Shown piece by piece: positions 34,060 through 42,607 of a DNA stretch of 64,000 nucleotides. Each line of letters starts with the position of its first letter. Within the stretch, counting starts at the first letter, position 1. The translations under genes and the position numbers were made by a program. The stretch comes from Opitutaceae bacterium (GTDB taxonomy: Bacteria > Verrucomicrobiota > Verrucomicrobiia > Opitutales > Opitutaceae). The notes below the pieces were generated by a model. The model was not told the origin of the DNA. It made no database searches and saw nothing but the letters and a program-made list of their open reading frames with translations. The DNA lies in NCBI GenBank assembly GCA_027482185.1, contig JAIXWF010000013.1, positions 248,001 through 312,000 on the forward strand, read 5' to 3'.

Positions 34060-34676
34060 TGCAAAACGAGACCTTGCCGTTCCGGCCGCTGCGTCCGTCG
34101 ACGCTGATCTACAATCCGGCGGCGCAGGAAGCGGGCTCGATCGGCTGCTTCGGCACGACAGACGGGCTCGATGCCTGGATCGTGAGCTGCCACCACGTGC
34201 TGATCGGCGGCGACGCCGCGGTGGCGCAGGCGGTGTTCCAGCCGACGGATGCGGACGGTGCCGCGCCGGTGGCGGATACAGGCGCGGCGCGCGCGGTGCC
34301 GGACCTCGATGTGGCGGCGGTGCGCGTCGGACTGGGCCTCGAGGTTTTGAATACGATCACCGGGTTGGGGGCGATCGGGACGGAGATTGCGGTGGCGGCG
34401 CCCGGGATGCGCGTGGTGAAGGTCGGGGCGACGACGGGATTGACGGAAGGGGAAATCAGCGACGTGGAAGACGAACGCATCCGGATCGTGCCGCCGCCGG
34501 GATTTCCGCACGGCTACCGGCTGAGCGCGCCGGGCGATTCCGGGGCGCTGTGGTTGGAAGTCGGCACCTTGAAGCCCGTGGGCCTGCACTACCAGGGCAG
34601 CGCCGGCGGGAACGTCGTGGCCTACGCGCGGCCGTTGGCGGAGGCGTTGGCGAAGTTGGGCTTGAAGCTACGGTAA
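34059..34676 (+). CDS. Trypsin-like serine protease, short cytosolic form
   Basis: 205 aa. A chymotrypsin-fold triad is visible: His in SCHHVL (45-46), Asp in PDLDVAAV (82/84) and Ser161 in APGDSGALW. There is no signal peptide. The ATG overlaps the nuclease stop (TGATG), so translation is probably coupled. Short trypsin-like proteins of this kind are poorly characterised; a substrate cannot be named. The pairing with an exported nuclease is unusual. Confidence 0.82.
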   Translation: MQNETLPFRPLRPSTLIYNPAAQEAGSIGCFGTTDGLDAWIVSCHHVLIGGDAAVAQAVFQPTDADGAAPVADTGAARAVPDLDVAAVRVGLGLEVLNTITGLGAIGTEIAVAAPGMRVVKVGATTGLTEGEISDVEDERIRIVPPPGFPHGYRLSAPGDSGALWLEVGTLKPVGLHYQGSAGGNVVAYARPLAEALAKLGLKLR

Positions 34677-34864
34677 GGGTGGAAATGGGGAGGAGACACG
34701 GAGGGCACGGAGGGAGGGCAGGAGGTCACGGAGGCGCGGCGAGTTGATCGCGAGCCGGGGGCGGATTCCGTGACGAATCCCGTGGAAGCAATTGGTGCGG
34801 AGGAATCGGCTCGGTGAACTCCGTGCCTCCTCCGTGTCCTCTGTGACTCGGCCTCTTGTTCGGC
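34677..34864. repeat. CACGGAG-word hairpin element, copy 1
   Basis: Fills the convergent gap between the protease and dehydrogenase stops. The left arm (about 34689-34737) repeats CACGGAGG words and the right arm (about 34815-34853) repeats CCTCCGTG words. The interior has GATTCCGTGACGAATCCCGT. The minus-strand end GTCACAGAGGACACGGAGGA also opens the element at 43825. Confidence 0.82.
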
Positions 34865-35908
34865 TCAGGCCGTCGGGTCGAGGATGACCTTCATGTACTT
34901 GCCGCCGTCCTTGGCGCTGAGTTTTTCGAACCAGCCGGCGCCGTCGGCGAGCGGGACCACGGCTTCGATCATGGGCTTCACGTCGACGGAGCCTTCGGCG
35001 ATGAGCTTCAGGCAGAGCGGGTATTCGCCGGCGCTCGAACATGAGCCGAGCAACGTGAGTTCCTTGGTCACGACAGCTTGGAGCGGAAAGTCCTGGGTCT
35101 TGGGCGAGAGGTTGCCGACGAGGACGCAGGTGCCGCCGCGTTTGAGGACGTTGATCGCGAGATTCAGCGTCGGGGTGAAGCCCACGACTTCGAACGCGGT
35201 GTCGGCGCCGAGGCCGCCGGTGATTTTCGCGACTTCGGCGGCGACGTCGGTGCGGCCGGAATTCACGGTGTGCGTCGCGCCGAGGCGGCGGGCGAGTTCG
35301 AGGCGGTTGTCGGCGAGATCGACGGCGACGACCTGGCTCGCGCCGGCCCAGCGCAGGACCTGGATCACGAGGAGGCCGATCATGCCGCTGCCGATGACGA
35401 CGGCGGTGGAGCCGGGCGCGATCTTGGTGCGCTGCACGGCGTGCACCGCGATGGAGACGGGCTCGACCATCGCGGCCTGCGCGAAGGGCAGGGAATCGGG
35501 CAACTTGTAGAGAATGCGCGCGGGCACGGCGAGTCGTTCGGCGAAGGCGCCGTGCTGCTTGTACTCGACGGGCGAGACGCCGACGACGCGGCGGTCGGTG
35601 CAGAGGTTGACGTGGCCGTTTTGGCAGAAATGGCACTTCCCGCAGTAGATCGTGGAGTCGAAGGTCACGCGGTCGCCGGCGCGCCATTGCGTGACGCGCG
35701 GGCCGGTGGCGACGATTTCGCCGGAGGCTTCGTGGCCCATGATCAGCGGCGGATGGCGGCGGCCGGTGGAGCCGTCCCAGCCGTGGATGTCGCTGCCGCA
35801 AATGCCGCAGGCGCGGACCTGGACGACGACATCGTCGTCACCGGGCACGGGCTCGGGGAAATCGACGTACTCGAGTTTGGACGGGGCGGTGAGGAGCAGG
35901 GCTTTCAT
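34865..35908 (-). CDS. Zinc-dependent medium-chain alcohol/polyol dehydrogenase
   Basis: 347 aa. Catalytic zinc motifs CGICGSDIHG and MGHEASG, structural zinc Cys set CGKCHFCQNGHVNLC, and NAD motif VIGSGMIGLLVIQ. It resembles sorbitol, threonine and galactonate dehydrogenases. The ribulokinase gene lies upstream on the same strand, so oxidation of a sugar alcohol to a ketose before phosphorylation is a reasonable inference. The start at 35908 (MKALLLTAP) is family-typical. Confidence 0.9.
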   Translation of the reverse strand: MKALLLTAPSKLEYVDFPEPVPGDDDVVVQVRACGICGSDIHGWDGSTGRRHPPLIMGHEASGEIVATGPRVTQWRAGDRVTFDSTIYCGKCHFCQNGHVNLCTDRRVVGVSPVEYKQHGAFAERLAVPARILYKLPDSLPFAQAAMVEPVSIAVHAVQRTKIAPGSTAVVIGSGMIGLLVIQVLRWAGASQVVAVDLADNRLELARRLGATHTVNSGRTDVAAEVAKITGGLGADTAFEVVGFTPTLNLAINVLKRGGTCVLVGNLSPKTQDFPLQAVVTKELTLLGSCSSAGEYPLCLKLIAEGSVDVKPMIEAVVPLADGAGWFEKLSAKDGGKYMKVILDPTA

Positions 35909-35978
35909 GGCGGATACTGACGGAAGGGAACCACTGATGGACACTGATGGGCACTGATGAGCGGGAATGGGGGCGGAA
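35909..35978. repeat. ACTGATGG-word element between ribulokinase and dehydrogenase
   Basis: Three tandem words near ACTGATGGACACTGATGGGC at about 35931-35958, preceded by a diverged GATACTGACGG at 35911. Directly 3' of the ribulokinase stop on the minus strand. Similar word strings are familiar from intergenic DNA in related phyla. Confidence 0.7.
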
Positions 35979-37640
35979 TCAGGCGCGCTGGGATTGCTTG
36001 AGGGCGAGGAGGTCCTTCATGACGCGGGAGAGGTCGGCGGATTTGTTCACGCCGCCGAAGGCGTCGTGGACTTGCCGATACAGCACGTACAGCCGGTCGT
36101 AGATTTTCCGGTTGGCGGCGAGGGGGCGGTAGCTGCGCGGACGGACGCGCGTCATCTTTTTCTGGGCGGTCGGGAAATCGCGGTGGACGCCGGCGACGAC
36201 CGAGGCGGCGACGGCGCTGCCGAGGGCGCAGGCCTGGGACGAGCCGGAGACCTGCATGGTGCAGCCGGTGATGTCGGCGTAGATCTGCATGAGCAGCGGG
36301 TTCTTCTCCGCGATGCCGCCGGCGCAGACGATGCGTTGCACGGGCACGCCGTACTCGCGGATGCGTTCGAGGATGGCGCGGGCGCCGAAGGCCGTGGCCT
36401 CGATGAGGGCGCGGTAGATTTCGGCGGGCGTGGTGTAGAGCGTCTGGCCGAGGAGGAGGCCGGTGAGGAGCGGGTCGACGAGGACGGTGCGGTTGCCGTT
36501 GTTCCAATCGAGGGCGAGCAGGCCGGAGGCGCCGGGTTTCTGCGCGGCGACCTCGGCGGTGAGCCGGGCGTGGAGGGAAGCGTCGCCGCGGCAGACGACC
36601 TCGACCCACCATTTGAAGATGTCGCCGACGGCGGACTGGCCGGCCTCGAGGCCGTAGCAACCGGGGAGGATCGAGCCTTTGACGATGCCGCAGATGCCCG
36701 GGATGTCGGGGACGGTTTTGGCGGCGGAGACGACACCGCAGTCGCAGGTGGAGGTGCCGATCACTTTGACGAGCACGCCCTCGGCAACGCCGCAGCCGAC
36801 GGCGCCGTAGTGGACATCCATCTCGCCGATGGCGATCGGGATGCCGGCGGGCAGGCCGAGCTTTTTCGCCCAGGCGGGGGCGAGCCGGCCGGCGGGGACG
36901 CTGGCGTCATGGGCTTTTTGATACAGCCGGTCGCGCAGGGCGGCGAGTTTCGGATCCAGGAGCGCGAGGAACTCCTTGTCCGGCAGGCCGCCCCAGTCGT
37001 CGGCGTAGAGGGCCTTGTGGCCGGCGCAGCAGACGCCGCGGACGACCTCGGCGGGGGAGGACGCGCCGGCGAGGACGGACGGGATCCAGTCGGCGAGTTC
37101 GACCCACGAATGCGCGGCGGCGAACACGTCGGGCGCGACGTTGAGGCAGTGCCAGAGCTTGGACCAGAACCACTCGGAGGAGTAGGTGTTGCCGCACTTG
37201 GCGAGGAAGTGGGGGCGGTGCGCGGCGGCGAGGACGGTGATGCGGGCGGCCTCGGCGACGGAGGTGTGGTCCTTCCACAGCCAGCACTGGGCGTGCGGAT
37301 TTTTCCGCCACTTGGGATCGAGGGCGAGGGGGCGGTTGGCGGCGTCGACCGGGATCGGGCTGGAGCCGGTGGTGTCGACGCCGATGCCGACGATGGCGGA
37401 CGCCTTGAAACCGCGGCGTTTGGCGGCGGCGGCGAGGGCGCCGCGGACGCTGCGTTCGAGGCCGAAGAGGTAGTCGCCGGGGAATTGGCGGGCGAGGTTG
37501 TGGTCCTTGGGGTCAAGCAGTACGCCCTGCTGGCCGCTGGGGTAGTTGACGACGGCGGAGCCGAATTCGGCGCCGTCGCGGCAACGGACGACGAGGGCGC
37601 GGACGGAGTTGGTGCCGTAATCGATGCCGAGGGTGAACAT
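35979..37640 (-). CDS. araB: Ribulokinase
   Basis: 553 aa, full length for AraB of the FGGY kinase family. It phosphorylates L-ribulose (and other ketopentoses) in pentose catabolism. The N-terminal ATPase motif is LGIDYGTNSVRALVV, followed by VGIGVDTTGSSPIPVD with the family Asp, SSEWFWSKLWHC, and a C-terminal GLLALDWNNGNRTVLVDP typical of ribulokinase. No araA or araD in the window. Forms a catabolic pair with the polyol dehydrogenase. Confidence 0.93.
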   Translation of the reverse strand: MFTLGIDYGTNSVRALVVRCRDGAEFGSAVVNYPSGQQGVLLDPKDHNLARQFPGDYLFGLERSVRGALAAAAKRRGFKASAIVGIGVDTTGSSPIPVDAANRPLALDPKWRKNPHAQCWLWKDHTSVAEAARITVLAAAHRPHFLAKCGNTYSSEWFWSKLWHCLNVAPDVFAAAHSWVELADWIPSVLAGASSPAEVVRGVCCAGHKALYADDWGGLPDKEFLALLDPKLAALRDRLYQKAHDASVPAGRLAPAWAKKLGLPAGIPIAIGEMDVHYGAVGCGVAEGVLVKVIGTSTCDCGVVSAAKTVPDIPGICGIVKGSILPGCYGLEAGQSAVGDIFKWWVEVVCRGDASLHARLTAEVAAQKPGASGLLALDWNNGNRTVLVDPLLTGLLLGQTLYTTPAEIYRALIEATAFGARAILERIREYGVPVQRIVCAGGIAEKNPLLMQIYADITGCTMQVSGSSQACALGSAVAASVVAGVHRDFPTAQKKMTRVRPRSYRPLAANRKIYDRLYVLYRQVHDAFGGVNKSADLSRVMKDLLALKQSQRA

Positions 37641-37760
37641 GGGGAAAGGCGGAAGGCGAAAGGCGGAAATCGGAAAAGCGGAAAATTGGAAAACGGGAAA
37701 AGCGGGAAAAGCGGGAGTGCTGAAAGCTGAAGGCTGAACGCTAAAGGCCGAATGCTGAAG
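37641..37760. repeat. Composite repeat upstream of araB: GCTGAA words plus TTTTCC tract
   Basis: Bases 37715-37760 hold degenerate GCTGAAAGC/GCTGAAGGC/GCTGAACGC words. Bases 37641-37712 hold GGAAAAGCGG-type words that read as TTTTCCCGC repeats on the minus strand and run up to the araB start. The same order (CTGA words, then TTTTCC tract, then ATG) occurs at 29382-29540. Confidence 0.6.
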
Positions 37761-37777
37761 GCGCGGGGGCGGGGCGG

Positions 37778-37807
37778 AAAAAAGGCCGGACGTGGGGACG
37801 TCCGGCC
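37778..37807 (-). terminator. Rho-independent terminator after the IPT lipoprotein gene
   Basis: Minus-strand stem GGCCGGACGT / ACGTCCGGCC (10 bp, perfect) followed by a T run (plus-strand GGAAAAAA at 37777-37783). Confidence 0.88.
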
Positions 37808-37836
37808 GGGAAAGCGCGCGGGGGGCGGGCGGCGGG

Positions 37837-38754
37837 TCAGCGGCCGGTCACGTTGACCGGGACGGTGACTTCGCCGGAGCCGAAGCCCTTCAGGAAGAGG
37901 GAGCCGGTGCCGGGTTTGCCGCCCTCGACGGTGATGCTGACGAAGGTTTGGCCCTGGGGAACGATGACCTCGGGCATGATGACGGAGTCGGGGACGTCGG
38001 TCGTGACATCGAGGAGCGTGCCGCCCGGAGGGGCGGGATTGGGCAGGGTGAAGGTGAGGGACTGGCGTTCGCCGGTGCGAAGGGTGAGGGCGGTGGGGGA
38101 GACGGCGACGCTGCTCGGGTCGATGCGGAAGGTGCCGACCGGGGAATCGCCGGCGGCGCTGTTGACGCGGACCTGGTAGTTGCGGTTGGCCTCGAGGGCG
38201 GGGACGAAGAAGCTGAGGGCGTTGGGCGACTCGAAGACGGTGCGGGCGGGCGTGCCGTTGAAGACGATGGCATCCTGGGGCGTGAAGCCGCGGCCGAGGA
38301 CGCTGACGCGGGCGCCCACGGGGCCGCGGTTGACCTCGAGGGAGAGGACGTAGCGGCGGACGATCTTCACCGTCTCGATGTTGGTGTAGATTTCCTGCGG
38401 CGTGAGGACGTTGTTCCCCTCGATGTTGTAGTTGACGAGGAAGTAGTAGGCGACCTGGTCGCGGCCGGCGGGCAGCTGGTATTCGAAATCGTAGATACCT
38501 TCGCCGAGCGGGTTGGCCTTGAGGTTGTGGGTCTGGCCGTCGACGACGATGCGCGGGACCATGCCCGTGACGGTGTTGGACCGTTTCGCAATGCGCAGGC
38601 TGAACGTGTAGATCTGCGACGGATTCTCGGGCATCGAGGCCGGCGTCAGGTTCGTCAGGGTGACGTTATCGCAACCCGCGAGGAGCGCGAGGCAGGCCAA
38701 GGAGGCGAGCCAGACGAGGAATTTTCTCGCGGGTGAAATACGGTTGGTGTGCAT
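37837..38754 (-). CDS. Lipoprotein with IPT/TIG-like immunoglobulin-fold domain
   Basis: 305 aa. Signal peptide with lipobox LLAGC (Cys28). The mature protein is beta-rich: an N-terminal domain with LRIAKRSNTVTGM, a middle segment RGPVGARVSVLGRGFTPQDA that matches IPT/TIG domains, and a C-terminal domain with TDVPDSVIMPEV and a VEGGKPGTG turn. Probably a surface adhesion or scaffold lipoprotein; no catalytic residues seen. It is divergent from hemW and has its own terminator. Confidence 0.75.
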   Translation of the reverse strand: MHTNRISPARKFLVWLASLACLALLAGCDNVTLTNLTPASMPENPSQIYTFSLRIAKRSNTVTGMVPRIVVDGQTHNLKANPLGEGIYDFEYQLPAGRDQVAYYFLVNYNIEGNNVLTPQEIYTNIETVKIVRRYVLSLEVNRGPVGARVSVLGRGFTPQDAIVFNGTPARTVFESPNALSFFVPALEANRNYQVRVNSAAGDSPVGTFRIDPSSVAVSPTALTLRTGERQSLTFTLPNPAPPGGTLLDVTTDVPDSVIMPEVIVPQGQTFVSITVEGGKPGTGSLFLKGFGSGEVTVPVNVTGR

Positions 38755-38795
38755 TGAGTTCCTAGAGTGAAAAAACGAGCGGAGATGCGTTAGTA

Positions 38796-39986
38796 ATGAT
38801 CGGCCGTCCGACAGAGCAAGCCAAAGGTGAACCGGCGCCGCCGCTCGGGCTGTACGTGCATGTCCCGTTCTGCGCGTCCACGTGCGACTTCTGTGCCTTC
38901 TACCAAACCAAGCCGACCGCGGCGGGCGTGGAAGGTTTCCTCGGCGGCATCGCGCAGGAGGCGGCGGCGGTGGTGTGGCCCGGTCCGGTGACGACCGTGT
39001 TCTGGGGCGGCGGCACGCCGGGCCTGTTGGCGCCGCGGGATCTCGGGCGGCTGGCGGAGACGATCCGGGGACACTTCGGCGGGGCCGAACCCGAGGAGTG
39101 GTCGGTGGAGATGGCGCCGGCGTCGGTGACCGACGAGCGGTTGCGCGTGCTCAAGGCAGCGGGCGTGACGCGGATTTCGCTCGGGGTGCAAAGTTTCCAG
39201 CCGGCGCTGCTCGACGCGTTGGGCCGGCAGCATACGCGCGAGCAGGTGCTGCGGGCGTACGAGCGCGTGCAGCGGGCGCAATTCCGCAGCGTCAATGTCG
39301 ACCTGATGTTCGCGTTGCCCGGCCAGACGGCGGAGGAGTGGGCGGCGGACGTGCGCGAGGCGGTGGCGCTGGCGCCCGACCACCTGTCGACCTACTGCCT
39401 GACCTTCGAGGAAGACACGAAGCTCTGGGTGAAGTTGTCGCAGGGCCGGGTGAAACTGGATCCGGAACACGAAGCGGCGCTGTACGAATCGACGTGGGCG
39501 CAGCTGGGCGCGGCGGGTTTCGCGCAGTACGAAGTGTCCAATTTCGCGCGGCCCGGCCATGCCTGTCGCCACAACCTCAATACGTGGCGCATGCACGAGT
39601 GGGTGGGGCTGGGACCCTCGGCGGCCTCGCAACACGGCGGCTGGCGCGGAGCGAACGTGTCCGACCTCGACCAATGGCAACGCGGGCTGGAGACGGGCGC
39701 GCGGATGACGGAGGACCGCGTCGCACTCACGCCGGCGCTGTTGGCGGAGGACGCGCTGATCTTCGGCCTGCGGATGAACGCGGGCGTCGACCTCGGACCG
39801 TGGCGGAAGCGCGCGCCGGAGGCGCCGTGGGCCGCGGTGGAAGCGACGCTGGCCGCGCTGGCGGACGCGGGCCGGCTGGTGCGGACGGGCGAGACGGTGC
39901 GGCTGACGGATCATGGCCGGTTGGTGGCGGACGCGGTGGGCGCGGAAATCATGGCGGCCTTCGAACCGGCGGCGGTGGGCGCATGA
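38796..39986 (+). CDS. hemW: Radical SAM HemW (coproporphyrinogen III oxidase-like, heme chaperone)
   Basis: 396 aa. The radical SAM cluster motif C26-x3-C30-x2-C33 lies in HVPFCASTCDFCAFYQ, followed by WGGGTPGLL, LGVQSFQPALLDALGRQHT and MFALPGQTAEEW. HemW binds heme and delivers it rather than oxidising coproporphyrinogen, which is the more likely role. Its last codons overlap the start of the SAM hydrolase gene by 4 bp. Confidence 0.93.
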   Translation: MIGRPTEQAKGEPAPPLGLYVHVPFCASTCDFCAFYQTKPTAAGVEGFLGGIAQEAAAVVWPGPVTTVFWGGGTPGLLAPRDLGRLAETIRGHFGGAEPEEWSVEMAPASVTDERLRVLKAAGVTRISLGVQSFQPALLDALGRQHTREQVLRAYERVQRAQFRSVNVDLMFALPGQTAEEWAADVREAVALAPDHLSTYCLTFEEDTKLWVKLSQGRVKLDPEHEAALYESTWAQLGAAGFAQYEVSNFARPGHACRHNLNTWRMHEWVGLGPSAASQHGGWRGANVSDLDQWQRGLETGARMTEDRVALTPALLAEDALIFGLRMNAGVDLGPWRKRAPEAPWAAVEATLAALADAGRLVRTGETVRLTDHGRLVADAVGAEIMAAFEPAAVGA

Positions 39987-40891
39987 GCGGGCGGCGACGT
40001 TGCTTCCTCGGGATTTCGGTTTGGCTGGCGGCGGCGGCCGCCGCGGTCGGCGCGCAGGCGCTGGTGCTGCAGACGGATTTCGGGCTGCGCGACGGTGCGG
40101 TGGCGGCGATGCGCGGCATCGCGGTCGGCGTCGACCCGCGGCTGCCGATCCACGACTTGTCGCACGAGAACACGCCCTTCGACATCTGGGAAGGCGCGTA
40201 CCGGCTGAAGCAGGCGGCGCCGTTTTGGCCGAAGGGGACGGTGTTCGTTTCGGTGATCGACCCGGGCGTGGGCACGGCGCGCCGATCGGTCGTGGCGGAG
40301 ACGAAGACGGGGCATTATTTTGTGACGCCGGACAACGGCACGCTGACCTTGGTCGCGGAGGACATGGGCATCGCGGCCGTGCGGCGGATCGACGAGACGA
40401 AGCACCGGCGGCCGGGCTCGGATCGGTCGTACACCTTCCACGGGCGCGACATCTTCGCGTTCGTCGGGGCGCGGCTGGCGGCGGGCGCGATCACGTTTGC
40501 CGACGTCGGGCCGTTGCTCGAACCGACGGTCGTCGCCTTGCCGTACGCGAAAGCGAAGCGGAACGGCGACGCGCTCGAAGGCGGAATCCCGGTGCTCGAT
40601 TTCCGCTACGGCAACGTGTGGACGAACGTGGACGAGGCGTTGTTCGCGCAGCTGCGGCCGGAGTTCGGGCAACGTTTCCGCGTCACGATCGCGCGGGCCG
40701 GGCGCACCGTTTTCACCGGCGAGATGCCGTATGCGCGGACCTTCGGCGACGTGCCGGAGGGTCAGCCGCTCCTTTACTTGAACAGCCTGCTGCAGGTGGC
40801 GGTCGCGTTGAATGTCGGCGATTTCGCCCGGACCCACGGCGTGGGTTCCGGGGCGGAATGGTCGGTCCGGGTGGAAAGGGCCCGGCCATGA
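39983..40891 (+). CDS. Exported SAM hydroxide adenosyltransferase-like protein (DUF62 family)
   Basis: 302 aa. Motifs of the SAM hydrolase/fluorinase superfamily are present: LQTDFGLRDG (31-34 TDFG), VIDPGVGTARR, PDNGT and TFHGRDIFAF. Cytosolic members convert SAM and water to adenosine and methionine. Unusually, a signal peptide precedes the domain (ISVWLAAAAAAVGAQA), so the enzyme seems periplasmic. It overlaps hemW upstream and the lipoprotein gene downstream, each by the tetranucleotide ATGA. Confidence 0.85.
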   Translation: MSGRRRCFLGISVWLAAAAAAVGAQALVLQTDFGLRDGAVAAMRGIAVGVDPRLPIHDLSHENTPFDIWEGAYRLKQAAPFWPKGTVFVSVIDPGVGTARRSVVAETKTGHYFVTPDNGTLTLVAEDMGIAAVRRIDETKHRRPGSDRSYTFHGRDIFAFVGARLAAGAITFADVGPLLEPTVVALPYAKAKRNGDALEGGIPVLDFRYGNVWTNVDEALFAQLRPEFGQRFRVTIARAGRTVFTGEMPYARTFGDVPEGQPLLYLNSLLQVAVALNVGDFARTHGVGSGAEWSVRVERARP

Positions 40892-41385
40892 GGCGCGGGT
40901 TCGGTCTGCTGCTGCTGCTCGGGTGGATCGCGGCCGGCAGCGGCTGCGCCTCCGCATCGAAGGCGAAGAATTACACGCCGGCGGTGCCGCGTTTCTTCCT
41001 CGAGGTCCAGGGCCAGGCGAGCGGCGACGAGCTCACCCTGCCGCGCAGCGGGGTGAAGATCATCGCCAACGCGAAGCCGGTTTTGACGGAGACGGACATC
41101 ACCGCGGTCGAACTCGTGCAGGTGGAACTGGGCAAGTGCCTCGGCTTCCAACTTTCGCCGACGGCGGCGCGGGATTTTTACCGCCTGTCCGTGGTGGCGC
41201 AGGGCCGGCGGCTGGTGGTGTCGATCAACGACACGCCGCTCGGAGCGCGGCGGATCGACGGGCCGATCGCGGACGGCGTCGTCTTCGTGTTCGTCGAATT
41301 GGCGGACGAGATTCTGCCCGAGCTGGTGGCGAACCTGAAGGCGACGATCGTCGACCTGCAGCGCGAGGTGAAAAAGAAGGGATGA
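40888..41385 (+). CDS. Small lipoprotein, SecD head-domain-like
   Basis: 165 aa. Signal peptide with a lipobox-like GSGC (Cys20). The segment from LGFQLSPTAARDFYRLSV through LVVSINDTPLGARR resembles the periplasmic SecDGG-type domain (LTPEGAxxF ... LDGxxxSAP) of SecD, but no membrane-channel part is present. The likeness is by eye and could be misleading. Part of the four-gene coupled operon, overlapping both neighbours by 4 bp. Confidence 0.6.
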   Translation: MRRGFGLLLLLGWIAAGSGCASASKAKNYTPAVPRFFLEVQGQASGDELTLPRSGVKIIANAKPVLTETDITAVELVQVELGKCLGFQLSPTAARDFYRLSVVAQGRRLVVSINDTPLGARRIDGPIADGVVFVFVELADEILPELVANLKATIVDLQREVKKKG

Positions 41386-42446
41386 GCGGGGCGATGCGCG
41401 TACGTGGGACAAAACGAGCGCCCGGACGGAGCCGGCGTTGGGGATGGGGAATCGTTTTGTGCTGGCTGGGGGCGGCGATCGCCGCGGCGCAGGAACGGTT
41501 GGAACTCGTGTGGCCGACGCCGAGCCGCGCGTGGGCCGAAGGCAAACCCGCGACGGAGTGGCTGCAGCACGCGGGCTCGGGCGATCCGCAGTCGGGGGCG
41601 TTCGGCGGCGTGCGCAGCGGCGGGTCGCAGTTCCACGAAGGCATCGACATCCGGCCCGTGGGACGCGACCGCAAAGGGGCGCCGACGGATCCCGTTTTCG
41701 CGGTGCTGCCCGGCGTCGTGCGGCATGTGGCCGGCGCGCCGTCGGGCGGCTACGGTCGCTACGTGGTGCTGGAGCATCCGGGTGTGACGCCGGCGGTGTA
41801 TTCGCTTTACGCGCACCTGGCCTCGATCGCGCCGGGGCTGCGGCCGGGCCAAACGGTCGCCGCCGGGGCGACGCTCGGTCTCATGGGGCACAGCGCGGGC
41901 GGCTACCGGATCCCGCCGGACCGGGCCCATCTCCATTTCGAAATCGGCGTGATGGTGACGCGCGATTTCCAATCCTGGTACGAGCGGAAGAAATTCGGCA
42001 GCCGCAACGAGCAGGGCGTGTGGAACGGGATGAATTTGCTCGGGCTCGACCCGCAGGCGCTGTTCGAGGATTGGCGGGCGCGGCGGATCACGACGCTGCA
42101 GGACGTATTTGCGCGGCAGGAGACCGTGGTGCGCCTGCGGCTTGCCACGACGCGGACGCCGGACTTCGTGACGCGCTATCCCTCGCTGCTGACGAAGCCG
42201 TTGCCGCTCGGGCCGGTGTCCGGCTGGGAAATCCGCTTCAACTGGACGGGCCTGCCCTTCGCGTGGACGCCGTTGACGGGACTTGAAACCATCGGGCTCG
42301 CGGCCGGCGTGCCGCGGATCGTGGAGGTCAACGCCGAGGTCGAGCGCCGCCAGCGCAGCAAGAGCCTCGCCGTGCAGCGCGGCGGGGAATGGACCGTCGG
42401 GCGCGACCTCGAGCCGGTGCTGCAGCTGCTGTTCGGCCTGCGTTGA
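41382..42446 (+). CDS. Exported M23 family (LytM-type) metallopeptidase
   Basis: 354 aa. Signal peptide followed by an M23 domain with HEGIDI (His85, Asp89) and HLHFE (His183, His185), the zinc ligands and catalytic His of LytM-type glycyl endopeptidases or carboxypeptidases acting on peptidoglycan. The C-terminal 150 residues form a beta-rich extension of unknown function. Last gene of the coupled operon; its stop is followed by the partial repeat at 42451. Confidence 0.88.
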   Translation: MSGAMRVRGTKRAPGRSRRWGWGIVLCWLGAAIAAAQERLELVWPTPSRAWAEGKPATEWLQHAGSGDPQSGAFGGVRSGGSQFHEGIDIRPVGRDRKGAPTDPVFAVLPGVVRHVAGAPSGGYGRYVVLEHPGVTPAVYSLYAHLASIAPGLRPGQTVAAGATLGLMGHSAGGYRIPPDRAHLHFEIGVMVTRDFQSWYERKKFGSRNEQGVWNGMNLLGLDPQALFEDWRARRITTLQDVFARQETVVRLRLATTRTPDFVTRYPSLLTKPLPLGPVSGWEIRFNWTGLPFAWTPLTGLETIGLAAGVPRIVEVNAEVERRQRSKSLAVQRGGEWTVGRDLEPVLQLLFGLR

Positions 42447-42450
42447 GCGA

Positions 42451-42575
42451 GCAGGAGAAGCTGAGAGCCGAGGGTTGAGGGTCGAGGGCGAGAAATCGAT
42501 CCGAGCCCGGAAATGGTGTGTCCCTCGCTCGGATCCGGGGCGATCTTTTGGGCGAATCCACATTTTGGATTCGCC
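42451..42575. repeat. Partial GTTGAGAG-type element plus two hairpins
   Basis: CTGAGAGCCGAGGGTTGAGG at 42461-42480 resembles the GTTGAGAG family but only one arm is present. GATCCGAGC (42498-42506) pairs with GCTCGGATC (42527-42535), and GGCGAATCC (42551-42559) pairs with GGATTCGCC (42567-42575). The second hairpin lies just before the fusion gene and might act in its leader. Confidence 0.55.
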
Positions 42576-42607
42576 GCGCGCGGCCGGAGCCCGATGGTTG
42601 GCCGGCC

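Noticed and set aside
34677-34864. Small protein-coding gene in the convergent gap
   Set aside because: Open frames here translate repeat words only and lack a start context.
39983-40891. Fluorinase or chlorinase assignment for the DUF62 protein
   Set aside because: Family motifs alone do not separate halogenases from SAM hydrolases, and no halogenase context is present.
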